From Salegentibacter sp. Hel_I_6 (GTDB lineage: Bacteria > Bacteroidota > Bacteroidia > Flavobacteriales > Flavobacteriaceae), in assembly GCF_000745315.1 (NCBI RefSeq), contig NZ_JQNQ01000001.1:3596001-3660000 (forward strand): a DNA stretch of 64,000 bases, given 5' to 3'. Shown one piece after another: positions 8,698-17,352 of this stretch. Numbering within the stretch: the first letter of the stretch is position 1; each line of letters begins with the position of its first letter. The position numbers and the translations under genes are program-made. Below the pieces are notes generated by a model, which was not told the DNA's origin, ran no database searches, and was given only the letters and a program-made list of their open reading frames with translations.

Positions 8698-8778
8698 CGT
8701 CATTACGAACGGAGTGAAGTAATCTCACAATTAATTTTCAGATTGCTTCTCCCGATAAAAATCGGGATCGCAATGACG
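8698..8778. repeat. Dispersed palindromic repeat, GTCATTGCGA family
   Basis: An imperfect inverted repeat that begins CGTCATTACGA and ends TCGCAATGACG, with an inner hairpin CCCGATAAAAATCGGG. This type of intergenic palindrome is widespread in Bacteroidetes genomes. Related copies lie between 27640 and 27885 in this window. It separates argC from proC and may be transcribed as an mRNA hairpin. Confidence 0.7.
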
Positions 8779-8842
8779 AGTAATAATTGTTTTGCACAAT
8801 CACTTATTAATATTTGTAGAATAACCAACTAAAACCAAACCA

Positions 8843-9637
8843 ATGAAAATAGCCATCATAGGAGCCGGAAACCTTGGACTTTCCATAGCTAAAGGACTTA
8901 TTGTGAACAATGCGTTTACCACGCTTTACCTCACAAAACGAAAGATCGAGGAGCTTCAGGAGTACGAAGAATATTCAAAAGTTACGGTAACTAAAGATAA
9001 CCGCGAAGCTGTTCAAAATTCAGATATCCTTGTTTTCGCAGTTCAACCTACGCAAATGGAGCGAATTCTGGAAGAGATAAAAGATCAGCTTACCGAGAAA
9101 CACGTTCTTATTTCTACCGTCACAGGCTTTAAGATCGCTGCGATGGAAGCTATTGTTGGCAAGGATCAATTTATTGTGCGTTCCATGCCCAACACGGCCA
9201 TTGCAGTGGGTAAATCAATGACCTGTCTTTGTAGCAACGAAAAAGGTGAAAAACGTATCGCTATTGCTGAGGCTATTTTTAATCGTTTGGGTACCAGTAT
9301 TATTATTCCGGAAAATAAAATGCAGGCTGCCACGGTAATTTGTGCAAGCGGCATCGCTTTCTGGATGCGACTGATTCGTGCTACAACCCAGGGTGCGGTG
9401 CAGCTTGGCTTTGACGCGAAGGATGCACACCAACTGGCGATGCAAACCTGTTTGGGAGCTTCCAGCTTGCTTATAGAATCAGGTAAACACCCCGAAGAAG
9501 AAATCGATAAGGTAACCACGCCGCGGGGTTGTACTATTGAAGGACTAAACGAAATGGAACATAACGGCCTGAGTTCGTCTTTAATAAAAGGAATCCAGGC
9601 TTCCTTCAAGAAAATAAATACGATTACAACCGAATAA
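8843..9637 (+). CDS. proC: Pyrroline-5-carboxylate reductase
   Basis: NAD(P)H enzyme (264 aa) that reduces pyrroline-5-carboxylate to proline. The N-terminal Rossmann motif is IAIIGAGNLGLSIAKGL, and the C-terminal catalytic signature is seen near VTTPRGCTIEGLNEME. It sits inside the arginine block and is followed 2 bp later by the aminotransferase gene. This links proline synthesis to the glutamate semialdehyde/ornithine branch and is a common arrangement in Flavobacteria. Confidence 0.93.
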   Translation: MKIAIIGAGNLGLSIAKGLIVNNAFTTLYLTKRKIEELQEYEEYSKVTVTKDNREAVQNSDILVFAVQPTQMERILEEIKDQLTEKHVLISTVTGFKIAAMEAIVGKDQFIVRSMPNTAIAVGKSMTCLCSNEKGEKRIAIAEAIFNRLGTSIIIPENKMQAATVICASGIAFWMRLIRATTQGAVQLGFDAKDAHQLAMQTCLGASSLLIESGKHPEEEIDKVTTPRGCTIEGLNEMEHNGLSSSLIKGIQASFKKINTITTE

Positions 9638-9639
9638 CT

Positions 9640-10767
9640 ATGGACTTATTTGATGTTTACCCGCTTTACGATATTACACCAATAAAGGGTGATGGGGCTT
9701 ATATATTTGATAAAGAAGACAGGAAATATTTAGATCTTTATGGGGGGCACGCAGTAATCTCGATAGGGCATTCCCATCCGGCTTATGTGAATGCAATCTC
9801 TAAACAAGTTGGCGAACTTGGTTTTTATTCCAATTCAGTTAAAAATCCTTTACAGGAAGAATTTGCAGATAAACTGGAAAAACTTTGCGGGGTAGAAGAT
9901 TACAACCTGTTTTTATGTAATTCGGGTGCAGAAGCGAATGAAAATGCTTTAAAAGTCGCTTCTTTTCAAACCGGGAAGGATAGGGTTATTTATTTCGAAA
10001 ATGGCTTCCACGGAAGGACTTCAGGAGTAGTAGCGGTAACTGATAACGACAATATTAAAGCTCCTTTTAACCAAAACCATAAGGCTACGAAAGTTGCTTT
10101 TGAAGACTCTGAAGCTTTGGAAAATGAATTGAAAAAGGGCGATGTTGCAGCCGTTATTTTTGAAGTGATTCAGGGCGTTGGTGGCCTGGATGAAGCTTCT
10201 ACTGAATTTTATCAAAAAATAACAGCACTTTGCAAAAAATACGGTTCGCTTGTAATTGCAGACGAAGTACAGTCGGGTTATGGTAGAACGGGAGATTTTT
10301 TCGCCTTTCAGAAACACGAAATTCGCCCCGATATTATTTCCATAGCCAAAGGAATGGGCAATGGTTTTCCGGTTGGTGGGATTTTAATAGACAAATCCAT
10401 TCCAGCTAAATCGGGTATGCTGGGAACCACTTTTGGTGGAAATCACCTGGCCTGTGTCGCTGGGATTTCGGTTTTGGAAATTATTGAAAAAGAAAATCTT
10501 CTGAAAAATGCCAGTGAACTTTTTGAATATATAAAAGAGAAAGCGGCGGAAATTCCGCAGATCAAAAAAATCAAAGGCCGGGGATTAATGATTGGCCTGG
10601 AATTCGATTTTGAGATCGCACAGATAAGAAAAGAGCTTTTGTTTAAACACCAGATTTTTACCGGGGCTTCTGCAAACAAAAAACTACTGCGAATTTTACC
10701 GCCTTTAAATATTAAAAAAGAGCATTTTGATGAGTTATTTAAAGCTTTAAAGATTATTTTAAAATAA
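9640..10767 (+). CDS. argD: N-acylornithine aminotransferase
   Basis: Class III PLP aminotransferase (375 aa) that converts N-acylglutamate semialdehyde to N-acylornithine. The PLP-phosphate loop CNSGAEANENALKVA, the Asp of VIADEVQSGYGRTG and the Schiff-base lysine in ISIAKGMGNGFPVGG are present. The length fits ArgD. An ornithine aminotransferase role is possible because proC is adjacent, but the flanking argC, argF' and argB genes favour ArgD. Confidence 0.9.
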   Translation: MDLFDVYPLYDITPIKGDGAYIFDKEDRKYLDLYGGHAVISIGHSHPAYVNAISKQVGELGFYSNSVKNPLQEEFADKLEKLCGVEDYNLFLCNSGAEANENALKVASFQTGKDRVIYFENGFHGRTSGVVAVTDNDNIKAPFNQNHKATKVAFEDSEALENELKKGDVAAVIFEVIQGVGGLDEASTEFYQKITALCKKYGSLVIADEVQSGYGRTGDFFAFQKHEIRPDIISIAKGMGNGFPVGGILIDKSIPAKSGMLGTTFGGNHLACVAGISVLEIIEKENLLKNASELFEYIKEKAAEIPQIKKIKGRGLMIGLEFDFEIAQIRKELLFKHQIFTGASANKKLLRILPPLNIKKEHFDELFKALKIILK

Positions 10768-10775
10768 ATTCGAGT

Positions 10776-10898
10776 AGACCTCAAAGGTTTCGGAAACCTG
10801 TGAGGTCTTAAAAATGAAAATAACTCCTGCGAGGTTTCTAAAACCTTGTAGGTATGTACAAAATAAAAACCTACAAGGTCTCGCAGACCTTGCAGGAG
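10776..10898. repeat. Pair of dispersed palindromes, AGACCT..GAGGTCT family
   Basis: The first element (10776-10808) is an inverted repeat AGACCTCAAAGGTTT / AAACCTGTGAGGTCT. The second (10824-10898) runs from CTCCTGCGAGGTT to ACCTTGCAGGAG with inner arms ACCTTGTAGGT and ACCTACAAGGT. A relative lies at 42162-42194. The elements end 12 bp before the argF' start codon, so the apparent N-terminal extension of that gene (10854-10910) is repeat sequence and not coding. Confidence 0.7.
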
Positions 10899-10910
10899 AA
10901 AACCAACAAA

Positions 10911-11885
10911 ATGAGAAATTATACCGAATTATCAGATATAGAAAATTTACAGCAATTAATTACCGAAGCCCGGGAGTTAAAGAAGGGAGCGTCTACTTTA
11001 GAAATTGGAAAAGGGAAAACTCTAGGAATGTTGTTCTTTAATCCGAGTTTGAGAACGCGTTTAAGCACAGAAAAAGCCGGGAAGTTATTGGGAATGGACG
11101 TGATGGTGATGAATGCGGGGAGTGATAGTTGGAAACTGGAATTTGAAGATGGCGCCGTAATGGATTCCGATAAAGCTGAGCACATTAAAGAAGCGGCGGC
11201 GGTTCTTTCCCAATATTGCGACATCATAGCAGTTAGAGCTTTTCCCGATTTACAGAACAAAGAAAAAGACGAAGCTGAAACGGTATTAAATAGTTTTAAA
11301 AAATACGCCTCAGTACCGGTGGTGAATCTTGAAAGTGCCACGGGGCACCCATTGCAGGCGCTTACCGATGCGATTACTATTTCAGAATTAAAGAAAAAAG
11401 ATAGGCCAAAAGTAGTGCTTAGCTGGGCGCCGCATCCTAAATCCCTGCCGCAAAGTGTACCCAATTCTTTTGCTGAAATCATGCAAAAGCTGGATGTTGA
11501 TTTTGTAATTACCAATCCTGAAGGCTATGATTTGAATCCTGAAATCACTAAAAGTACTCCTGTAATTCACAACCAGGATGAAGCTTTAAAAGATGCCGAT
11601 TTCGTGTATGTTAAAAATTGGAGCAGTTATGAACACTACGGTCAGAAACTAAGTGAAGACCGCAACTGGACTTTTTCCGCGGAAAAATTAAAACTTACCA
11701 ATAATGCAAAAGTGATGCATTGTTTGCCGGTAAGAAGAAATATGGTGATTGGTGATGAGGTTCTTGATGCAGAAAACTCAGTGGTGATTCATCAGGCGGG
11801 AAATAGAACCTTTGCTGCACAGGCGGTTTTGAAAAGAATTTTAGAGGAAAAAGTAAAAGAAACCGAGTTAGGGAAAAATGCTTAA
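10911..11885 (+). CDS. N-acylornithine carbamoyltransferase (ArgF')
   Basis: Carbamoyltransferase of the N-acylornithine type (324 aa), which carbamoylates N-acetyl- or N-succinylornithine instead of free ornithine. The carbamoyl-phosphate loop is FFNPSLRTRLST (STRTR replaced by SLRTR), and the C-terminal signature is MHCLPVRRNMVIGDEV. I start the gene at MRNYTELSD (10911), because the longer frame runs through a repeat. Residues 86-91 (SDKAEH) lie where acetyl- and succinyl-ornithine enzymes differ, so the acyl specificity needs an alignment. The Bacteroides fragilis homologue acts on N-succinylornithine. Confidence 0.88.
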   Translation: MRNYTELSDIENLQQLITEARELKKGASTLEIGKGKTLGMLFFNPSLRTRLSTEKAGKLLGMDVMVMNAGSDSWKLEFEDGAVMDSDKAEHIKEAAAVLSQYCDIIAVRAFPDLQNKEKDEAETVLNSFKKYASVPVVNLESATGHPLQALTDAITISELKKKDRPKVVLSWAPHPKSLPQSVPNSFAEIMQKLDVDFVITNPEGYDLNPEITKSTPVIHNQDEALKDADFVYVKNWSSYEHYGQKLSEDRNWTFSAEKLKLTNNAKVMHCLPVRRNMVIGDEVLDAENSVVIHQAGNRTFAAQAVLKRILEEKVKETELGKNA

Positions 11886-11891
11886 AATATA

Positions 11892-11964
11892 ATGTCAGTT
11901 CGAGCGCAGTCGAGAACTCATTTAATTAGCGTTTAGGACATCTCGACTCCGCTCGATGTGACAT
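11892..11964. repeat. Dispersed palindrome, GTCAGTTCGAGCGCAGTCGAG type
   Basis: An inverted repeat from ATGTCAGTTCGAGCGCAGTC to CGCTCGATGTGACAT, with inner arms CGAGAAC and the ATCTCGACTCCGCTCGAT half. The same element type is found between genes in many Bacteroidetes genomes. It lies between the argF' gene and argB. Confidence 0.65.
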
Positions 11965-11997
11965 TTAACCAGGTTTTGGTTGTGAAAGTAAAGATAT

Positions 11998-12777
11998 ATG
12001 AAAAAGAAGGTTTTAAAAGTTGTAAAAATAGGAGGGAAGCTTATTGAAGATGAAACGAAGTTTTCAGTCTTCCTGGACGATTTTGTTGCTTTAGATGGTC
12101 CCAAAATCTTGGTTCACGGCGGGGGAAACCTCGCTACCGAAATTGCAGGAAAGTTCGGTTATAAAACCCAAATGTTCGAAGGACGAAGAATCACCGATGC
12201 CGATTCAATTAAGGTGATTACTATGGTTTATGGAGGTTTCATCAATAAAAATATTGTTGCTAAACTTCAGGGGCTTCAAACCAATGCAATTGGTTTAAGT
12301 GGTGCCGACGGAATGAGCATTGTTTCCAAAAAACGTCCTGTGAAGGAAGTCGACTTTGGTTTTGTAGGAGATGTGGAGAAGGTTAATTCTAAATTTATAA
12401 CTTCACTTTTAAAACAAAATATTACGCCGGTTTTTTCGGCAATTTCCTCTACCGCTGAAGGATTACTTTTAAATACTAATGGCGATTCTGTTGCCGCGGA
12501 AATCGCCAAAGCGATGAGTGCTATATATGAGACCGAACTTTATTTCTGCTTTGAGAAAAAAGGCGTTTTGGCCAACGCAGAAGACGATAATTCGGTAATT
12601 GAAGAAATTACCAGTGGAAAATACCAGCAATTGCTCCTGGATAAAGTGATAAGTGATGGGATGCTTCCAAAACTACATAATTGTTTCCAGGCGGTTGAAG
12701 GCGGCGTTAAGAATATTTTCCTGGGAGATTTCAGGCTATTGAAAAAGGAATCTATTTACACTAAAATCACGAATTGA
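11998..12777 (+). CDS. argB: N-acylglutamate kinase
   Basis: Amino acid kinase (259 aa) that phosphorylates N-acetyl- or N-succinylglutamate. The N-terminal KVVKIGGKLI segment and the substrate loop VHGGGNLATEI are present, with GLSGADG in the middle. Its TGA stop overlaps the ATG of the following peptidase-type gene by one base. The shorter N-terminus is that of arginine-insensitive kinases rather than the extended feedback-inhibited form; this is inferred from length only. Confidence 0.93.
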   Translation: MKKKVLKVVKIGGKLIEDETKFSVFLDDFVALDGPKILVHGGGNLATEIAGKFGYKTQMFEGRRITDADSIKVITMVYGGFINKNIVAKLQGLQTNAIGLSGADGMSIVSKKRPVKEVDFGFVGDVEKVNSKFITSLLKQNITPVFSAISSTAEGLLLNTNGDSVAAEIAKAMSAIYETELYFCFEKKGVLANAEDDNSVIEEITSGKYQQLLLDKVISDGMLPKLHNCFQAVEGGVKNIFLGDFRLLKKESIYTKITN

Positions 12778-13847
12778 TGAAGCTCGAGGAATTACAAAAT
12801 GATGCTTTAGACTTACTAAAAAATCTTATTAAAACGCAATCCTTCTCAAAGGAAGAAGATAGAACGGCCGAATTACTGGAAGACTGGTTTCGAATTAAAG
12901 AAATGACCTTTTATCGGCATTTAAATAATGTTTGGGCTATAAATAAATATTTTGATCCGGCTAAGCCAAGCTTGCTGCTTAATTCACATCACGACACGGT
13001 AAAACCGAATTCAGCATATACTCGAGATCCATTTGAACCCAAAATTGAGAATGGAAAATTATATGGCTTGGGTAGTAATGATGCCGGTGGTTGCCTGGTT
13101 TCTTTACTCGCTACGTTTACGTGGTTTTATGCAGACAAAGACCTGGAATATAACCTGATTTTTGCGGGAACTGCCGAAGAAGAAATTAACGGTAAAAACG
13201 GGATTGCCTGTATGTTACCAAAAATGCCGAAAATTGATGTGGCGATTGTTGGAGAACCTACTTTAATGCAATTGGCAATTGCTGAAAAAGGCCTGGTGGT
13301 TTTTGATGCGAAGGTAAAAGGAACACCTTCTCACGCGGCACACCCCAACGATAATAATGCGATTTACAAAACTGCGGAAGTTCTAAAATGGTTTGAGAAA
13401 TTTGATTTTCCGAAGGAATCGGAGGCACTGGGGAAAGTAAAACTTACGGTAACCCAGATCAATGCCGGCAGCCAGCATAACGTGGTGCCCGGCCACGTTG
13501 ATATGGTAATTGATGTTCGGGTTAATGATGCGTATTCTAATGCTGAAATTGAGCAAATTTTGCAGGAAAATGCCCCGGTAGATGAGATCAAAGCCCGTTC
13601 GCTTCGGTTGAACTCCTCTTCAATTCCCAAGGATCACGAATTGATTAAAGCGGGTATTTCTTTAGGAATGGAAACCTATGGTTCACCTACACTTTCTGAC
13701 CAGGCGATGCTAAATTGTCCTTCCCTAAAATTAGGTCCGGGAGATTCCACAAGATCGCATTCGGCAGATGAATTTATTTATGTAAAGGAAATTGAAGAAG
13801 GAATTGAGAAGTATATAAAATTGCTCGATAAAGCTTTAAAAGTATAA
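12777..13847 (+). CDS. N-acyl-citrulline/ornithine deacylase, M20 family (ArgE-like)
   Basis: M20-family zinc hydrolase (356 aa). Metal and catalytic residues are visible in NSHHDTVKPN, GLGSNDAGG and GTAEEEINGK, with a later SDQAMLNCPSLKLGPGD block. In this operon its job would be to remove the acyl group from N-acylcitrulline (after ArgF') or N-acylornithine. I place the start at ATG 12777, which overlaps the argB stop by one base; the in-frame TTG at 12774 is less likely. A DapE-type succinyl-diaminopimelate role is possible but the context favours arginine. Confidence 0.85.
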   Translation: MKLEELQNDALDLLKNLIKTQSFSKEEDRTAELLEDWFRIKEMTFYRHLNNVWAINKYFDPAKPSLLLNSHHDTVKPNSAYTRDPFEPKIENGKLYGLGSNDAGGCLVSLLATFTWFYADKDLEYNLIFAGTAEEEINGKNGIACMLPKMPKIDVAIVGEPTLMQLAIAEKGLVVFDAKVKGTPSHAAHPNDNNAIYKTAEVLKWFEKFDFPKESEALGKVKLTVTQINAGSQHNVVPGHVDMVIDVRVNDAYSNAEIEQILQENAPVDEIKARSLRLNSSSIPKDHELIKAGISLGMETYGSPTLSDQAMLNCPSLKLGPGDSTRSHSADEFIYVKEIEEGIEKYIKLLDKALKV

Positions 13848-13879
13848 AAAACTATAAGTAAACTGATAGAAAAAAAATG

Positions 13880-13972
13880 CGTCAGGCTGTCCCGAAGCTT
13901 CGGGATTGTTTCAGCTTCTAATGCGTTGCGGGTATATAACAACTTAGATTCTGAAATAAATTCAGAATGACG
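13880..13972. repeat. Dispersed repeat, CGTCA..TTCAGAATGACG type
   Basis: An element bounded by CGTCAGGCTG and TTCAGAATGACG, with an inner CCCGAAGCTTCGGG palindrome and the central phrase AACTTAGATTCTGAAATAAATTCAG. It resembles 16637-16708 and 42059-42149. The weak ATG at 13967 lies at its edge, which is why I start argH at 14006. Confidence 0.65.
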
Positions 13973-14005
13973 TTTATAATTAATTTTCAGCTTAAAATAA
14001 ATATT

Positions 14006-15283
14006 ATGAAACTCTGGGATAAAGGATTAGCTATAGATAAAAAGATTGAAAACTTTACAGTTGGAAATGACAGGGAGTTAGATATGCATATCGCTGAATA
14101 CGATTTAAAAGCTTCAAGAGCACATGCTAGAATGCTTGGGGAAGTGGGTATTTTGACTTCTGAAGAAGTGAAAAATATTGAGGAGAAACTGGCAAAACTT
14201 CAGCAGCAGCTTGAAAATGGAACTTTTCAGATTGAAGAAGATTTTGAAGATGTGCATTCCAAGATTGAATTTGAACTTACTCAAACTTTAGGCGATACCG
14301 GAAAAAAAATACATACCGCTCGCTCCAGAAACGACCAGGTTTTGGTGGCGATGCAGTTGTATTTTAAAGAAAATTTGAAGGAAATTTCAGGTAAAACCAA
14401 ACAACTTATAGATGTTCTTTTGGGTCTTGCAGAGAAGCATCAGGAAAAACTACTCCCTGGATATACTCATCTACAGGTAGCGATGCCATCTAGCTTTGGT
14501 TTATGGTTTTCGGCTTACGCCGAATTGCTTATCGACGATCTTTATTTACTGGAAGCCGGTTTGAAAGTTGTAGATCAGAATCCGTTAGGTTCTGCTGCAG
14601 GTTATGGTTCTTCTTTTCCTATAGACCGTGAATTTACCACTAAAGAATTAGGTTTTTCAACCTTAAAATATAATGTGGTCGCCGCGCAATTGGGACGTGG
14701 AAAATGTGAGCGAACCGTTACTTCCAATATTGCATCGGTTTCCAATACGCTTTCCAGATTTGCGATGGATATTTGTTTATATATGAGTCAGAATTTTGAT
14801 TTTATCACTTTCCCCGATGAACTCACCACCGGTTCTAGTATTATGCCACATAAAAAGAATCCCGATGTTTTTGAACTGATTCGTGGAAAATGCAATAAAC
14901 TACAAAGTATTGCAAATGAGATGATTTTAATTACCAATAATTTACCGAGCGGTTATCACAGGGATTATCAATTAATTAAAGAAAACAGCATTTATGCAGT
15001 TGAAAATATTAAAGAGATCCTTGATATTTTTATTCACTCTATCGCTTTAATTAAGGTGAAAGATATCAATTTACAGGATGAAAAATATAAATACCTCTTT
15101 ACAGTAGATAGTATCAACGATTTGGTGATGCAGGGAAAATCTTTTAGAGAGGCTTATCAAATAATTGGCGGCCAGGTGCAGGAAGGAACTTATGAAGCTG
15201 CTGAAGGTAAAAAGCATTCACATTTAGGAAGTAAGGATAATCTGGCGCTGGAAGAAATTAAGAGAAAAAAGGAAGAGGTTTAG
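14006..15283 (+). CDS. argH: Argininosuccinate lyase
   Basis: Last step of arginine synthesis (425 aa): splits argininosuccinate into arginine and fumarate. The family signature GSSIMPHKKNPD is present (around residue 270), as is the HTARSRNDQV segment. I start at MKLWDKGLAIDKKI; the 13-residue extension upstream falls partly in a dispersed repeat. It is the last gene of the arginine block and faces leuB across two hairpins. Confidence 0.94.
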   Translation: MKLWDKGLAIDKKIENFTVGNDRELDMHIAEYDLKASRAHARMLGEVGILTSEEVKNIEEKLAKLQQQLENGTFQIEEDFEDVHSKIEFELTQTLGDTGKKIHTARSRNDQVLVAMQLYFKENLKEISGKTKQLIDVLLGLAEKHQEKLLPGYTHLQVAMPSSFGLWFSAYAELLIDDLYLLEAGLKVVDQNPLGSAAGYGSSFPIDREFTTKELGFSTLKYNVVAAQLGRGKCERTVTSNIASVSNTLSRFAMDICLYMSQNFDFITFPDELTTGSSIMPHKKNPDVFELIRGKCNKLQSIANEMILITNNLPSGYHRDYQLIKENSIYAVENIKEILDIFIHSIALIKVKDINLQDEKYKYLFTVDSINDLVMQGKSFREAYQIIGGQVQEGTYEAAEGKKHSHLGSKDNLALEEIKRKKEEV

Positions 15284-15316
15284 GTTTTTGAATTTATGTG
15301 AGTATAGAATAATAAG

Positions 15317-15382
15317 ATCCCGACTGAAGTCGGGATAGTTCTACCAACAGATCCTGGAAGCTTGAAAAGCTTCCAGGATCTG
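15317..15382. repeat. Two hairpins between convergent argH and leuB
   Basis: ATCCCGAC-TGAA-GTCGGGAT lies at 15317-15336. A perfect 16-bp stem with a 3-nt loop lies at 15348-15382 (arms CAGATCCTGGAAGCTT and AAGCTTCCAGGATCTG). Neither has a T-tract, so these look like dispersed palindromes or mRNA 3' end structures rather than simple terminators. Confidence 0.55.
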
Positions 15383-15390
15383 GGTATCAC

Positions 15391-15430
15391 TAAAAAACCC
15401 CCCGCAAAACCACACGAAATGCGAAGGGTT
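15391..15430 (-). terminator. Rho-independent terminator of the leu operon
   Basis: On the minus strand an 11-bp stem (AACCCTTCGCA with TGCGGGGGGTT, two G-U pairs) is followed by TTTTTT. It lies 28 bp after the leuB stop codon. Confidence 0.7.
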
Positions 15431-15457
15431 CAAAACATAAATGAAGAAAAAATAATC

Positions 15458-16573
15458 TTAAATAATAGTCATTTGCCCAAGGTTCAGGTTCTCGTTATTG
15501 ATACTAATATTATCAACTTCACTGATAAGTCCCTCAAGGAAATCACCCACTTTTTCGGTGGTATAATGGTTATCTTTGTTAATGTCTATGGTGCAAACAT
15601 TTAGTTTAATACTAAGTTCCACCGCCTTTTTTACTGCCTCGGCTTCTTCTACCAAACCGAAATGCTCTAAAAGCATTGCTGCCGATAAAATGGAAGCTAC
15701 AGGGTTTGCGATGCCTTTACCGGTTGCCTGCGGATAGGAACCGTGAATAGGTTCAAACATTGCGTTTTCTTTTCCTACAGATGCCGATGCCAATAATCCA
15801 ATGCTTCCACCAATTACACTGGCTTCATCTGAAAGAATATCGCCAAACATATTTTCGGTAAGAATTACATCAAATTGAGTTGGGTTAAGAATCATTTGCA
15901 TGGCCGCGTTATCTACAAAAAGGAAGTCCAGTGCCACATCTGGATATTCTTCGCCAATTTTAGTTACTGTTTTTCGCCATAACCTGGAAGTTTCCAGAAC
16001 ATTGGCTTTATCTACCAGCGTTAATTTTTTAGATCGTTGTTGTGCAGCTTTAAAAGCTAGGTGTGCCATCCTGGAAATTTCTTCTACAGAATAGGTGCAA
16101 ATATCGGTGGCGCTTTGGCCATCTTCAGCCGTAAATTTATCGCCAAAATAAATTCCGCCCGTAAGTTCCCGGTAAATCACCATATCGGCACCTGCAATAC
16201 GATCGGCCTTTAATGGCGATTGTTCTATAAGTTTATCATAAGCTTTTACGGGTCTAATATTGGCAAAAAGTCCCAGGCCTTTTCTTAGCTGCAAGAGTCC
16301 CTGTTCGGGTCTAACTTTTGCATCGGGATTATTGTCGTATTTTGGGTGTCCTATGGCCCCAAATAACACAGCATCAGATTTCTTGCACAATTCCAGCGTA
16401 GCTTCAGGTAACGGATTGTCCAGCAAATCTATTGCTGCCGCACCTACCAAGGCGTCTTCAAATTGAAAGTGGTGATCAAAACGATCTGCTACAGCTTTCA
16501 AAACTTTAACTGATTGCTGTGTGATTTCAGGACCTATCCCGTCTCCGGGCAAGACTGCTATTTTTAATTTCAT
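15458..16573 (-). CDS. leuB: 3-isopropylmalate dehydrogenase
   Basis: NAD enzyme of leucine synthesis (371 aa). N-terminal IAVLPGDGIGPEI, the central substrate loops and the C-terminal EPIHGSYPQATGKGIANP signature are present. It is the last gene of the leu operon, separated from leuD by a 164-bp gap that contains a dispersed repeat. The last ~15 residues (NISINNENLNLGQMTII) are slightly longer than in most homologues. Confidence 0.95.
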   Translation of the reverse strand: MKLKIAVLPGDGIGPEITQQSVKVLKAVADRFDHHFQFEDALVGAAAIDLLDNPLPEATLELCKKSDAVLFGAIGHPKYDNNPDAKVRPEQGLLQLRKGLGLFANIRPVKAYDKLIEQSPLKADRIAGADMVIYRELTGGIYFGDKFTAEDGQSATDICTYSVEEISRMAHLAFKAAQQRSKKLTLVDKANVLETSRLWRKTVTKIGEEYPDVALDFLFVDNAAMQMILNPTQFDVILTENMFGDILSDEASVIGGSIGLLASASVGKENAMFEPIHGSYPQATGKGIANPVASILSAAMLLEHFGLVEEAEAVKKAVELSIKLNVCTIDINKDNHYTTEKVGDFLEGLISEVDNISINNENLNLGQMTII

Positions 16574-16636
16574 TTTTCTTCTTCTTTATGTGTGGTTATT
16601 TTTTAATCTTATAAACCGTCTTAGAATTATAACTCT

Positions 16637-16708
16637 CGTCAAGCTGAACTTGTTTCAGCTTCTAACAGGTTTAATCAACTTAGATCCTGAAACAAGTTCA
16701 GGAAGACG
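16637..16708. repeat. Dispersed repeat between leuD and leuB
   Basis: An element bounded by CGTCAAGCTG and AGTTCAGGAAGACG. The phrase CTGAACTTGTTTCAG recurs inverted as CTGAAACAAGTTCAG, forming a long stem. The same family as 13880-13972 and 42059-42149. It lies inside the leu operon. Confidence 0.65.
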
Positions 16709-16737
16709 TTAATTCCAGATATCTATTCATATTCAAA

Positions 16738-17352
16738 TTATACGGCTGTGGTCCCTTGTAATTTTTGTGATCTTTTCTGTTCATATTCTTTTATCGCATC
16801 CAGTTTGCTTACCAGAAAATCTATATCGTCAAAACCATTGATCATACAGGTTTTTTTATAAGGATCTATTTCAAAGCTTTCTGAAATATTCTTCTTCGGA
16901 ATACTAATTTTCTGTGCTTCCAGATCTACCTTAATTTCTACTGAAGGATCTCTAGTGATTTCAATAAAAAGCTGTTCTAAAAACTTCGGACTTACCTGAA
17001 CCGGAAGCAATCCGTTATTAAGTGCATTTCCTTTGAAGATATCGGCAAAATAACTGGAGACCACTACCGTAAAGCCATAAGCTTTAAGAGCCCAGGCCGC
17101 GTGCTCACGGCTGGAGCCGCAACCAAAATTATCTCCTGCTACTAAAATAGATCCTTTATATTCTGGTTTATTTAAAGCAAATTCCGGATTAGGTTCATCA
17201 TTTTTATCAAAACGCCAATCCCGAAACAGGTTTTCTCCAAACCCCGCTTTATCGGTTGCTTTTAGGAACCTTGCAGGAATAATCTGGTCGGTATCTACGT
17301 TTTCTATTTCTAAAGGAACCGCTGTATCGGTTAATGTGATAAACTTTTCCAT
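16738..17352 (-). CDS. leuD: 3-isopropylmalate dehydratase, small subunit
   Basis: Swivel-domain subunit (204 aa) that pairs with LeuC to isomerise isopropylmalate. The conserved GDNFGCGSSREHAAWAL motif is present. It starts 1 bp after the leuC stop, so the two subunits are translated as a pair. Length is normal for the bacterial form. Confidence 0.95.
   Translation of the reverse strand: MEKFITLTDTAVPLEIENVDTDQIIPARFLKATDKAGFGENLFRDWRFDKNDEPNPEFALNKPEYKGSILVAGDNFGCGSSREHAAWALKAYGFTVVVSSYFADIFKGNALNNGLLPVQVSPKFLEQLFIEITRDPSVEIKVDLEAQKISIPKKNISESFEIDPYKKTCMINGFDDIDFLVSKLDAIKEYEQKRSQKLQGTTAV

Noticed and set aside
10814..11041. Overlapping frame at the start of argF'
   Set aside because: It is built from the intergenic repeat and an out-of-frame part of argF'.
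15362..15604. 80-codon frame overlapping the end of leuB on the opposite strand
   Set aside because: It is antisense to the leuB C-terminus and spans the intergenic hairpins; the gene leuB explains the coding signal.
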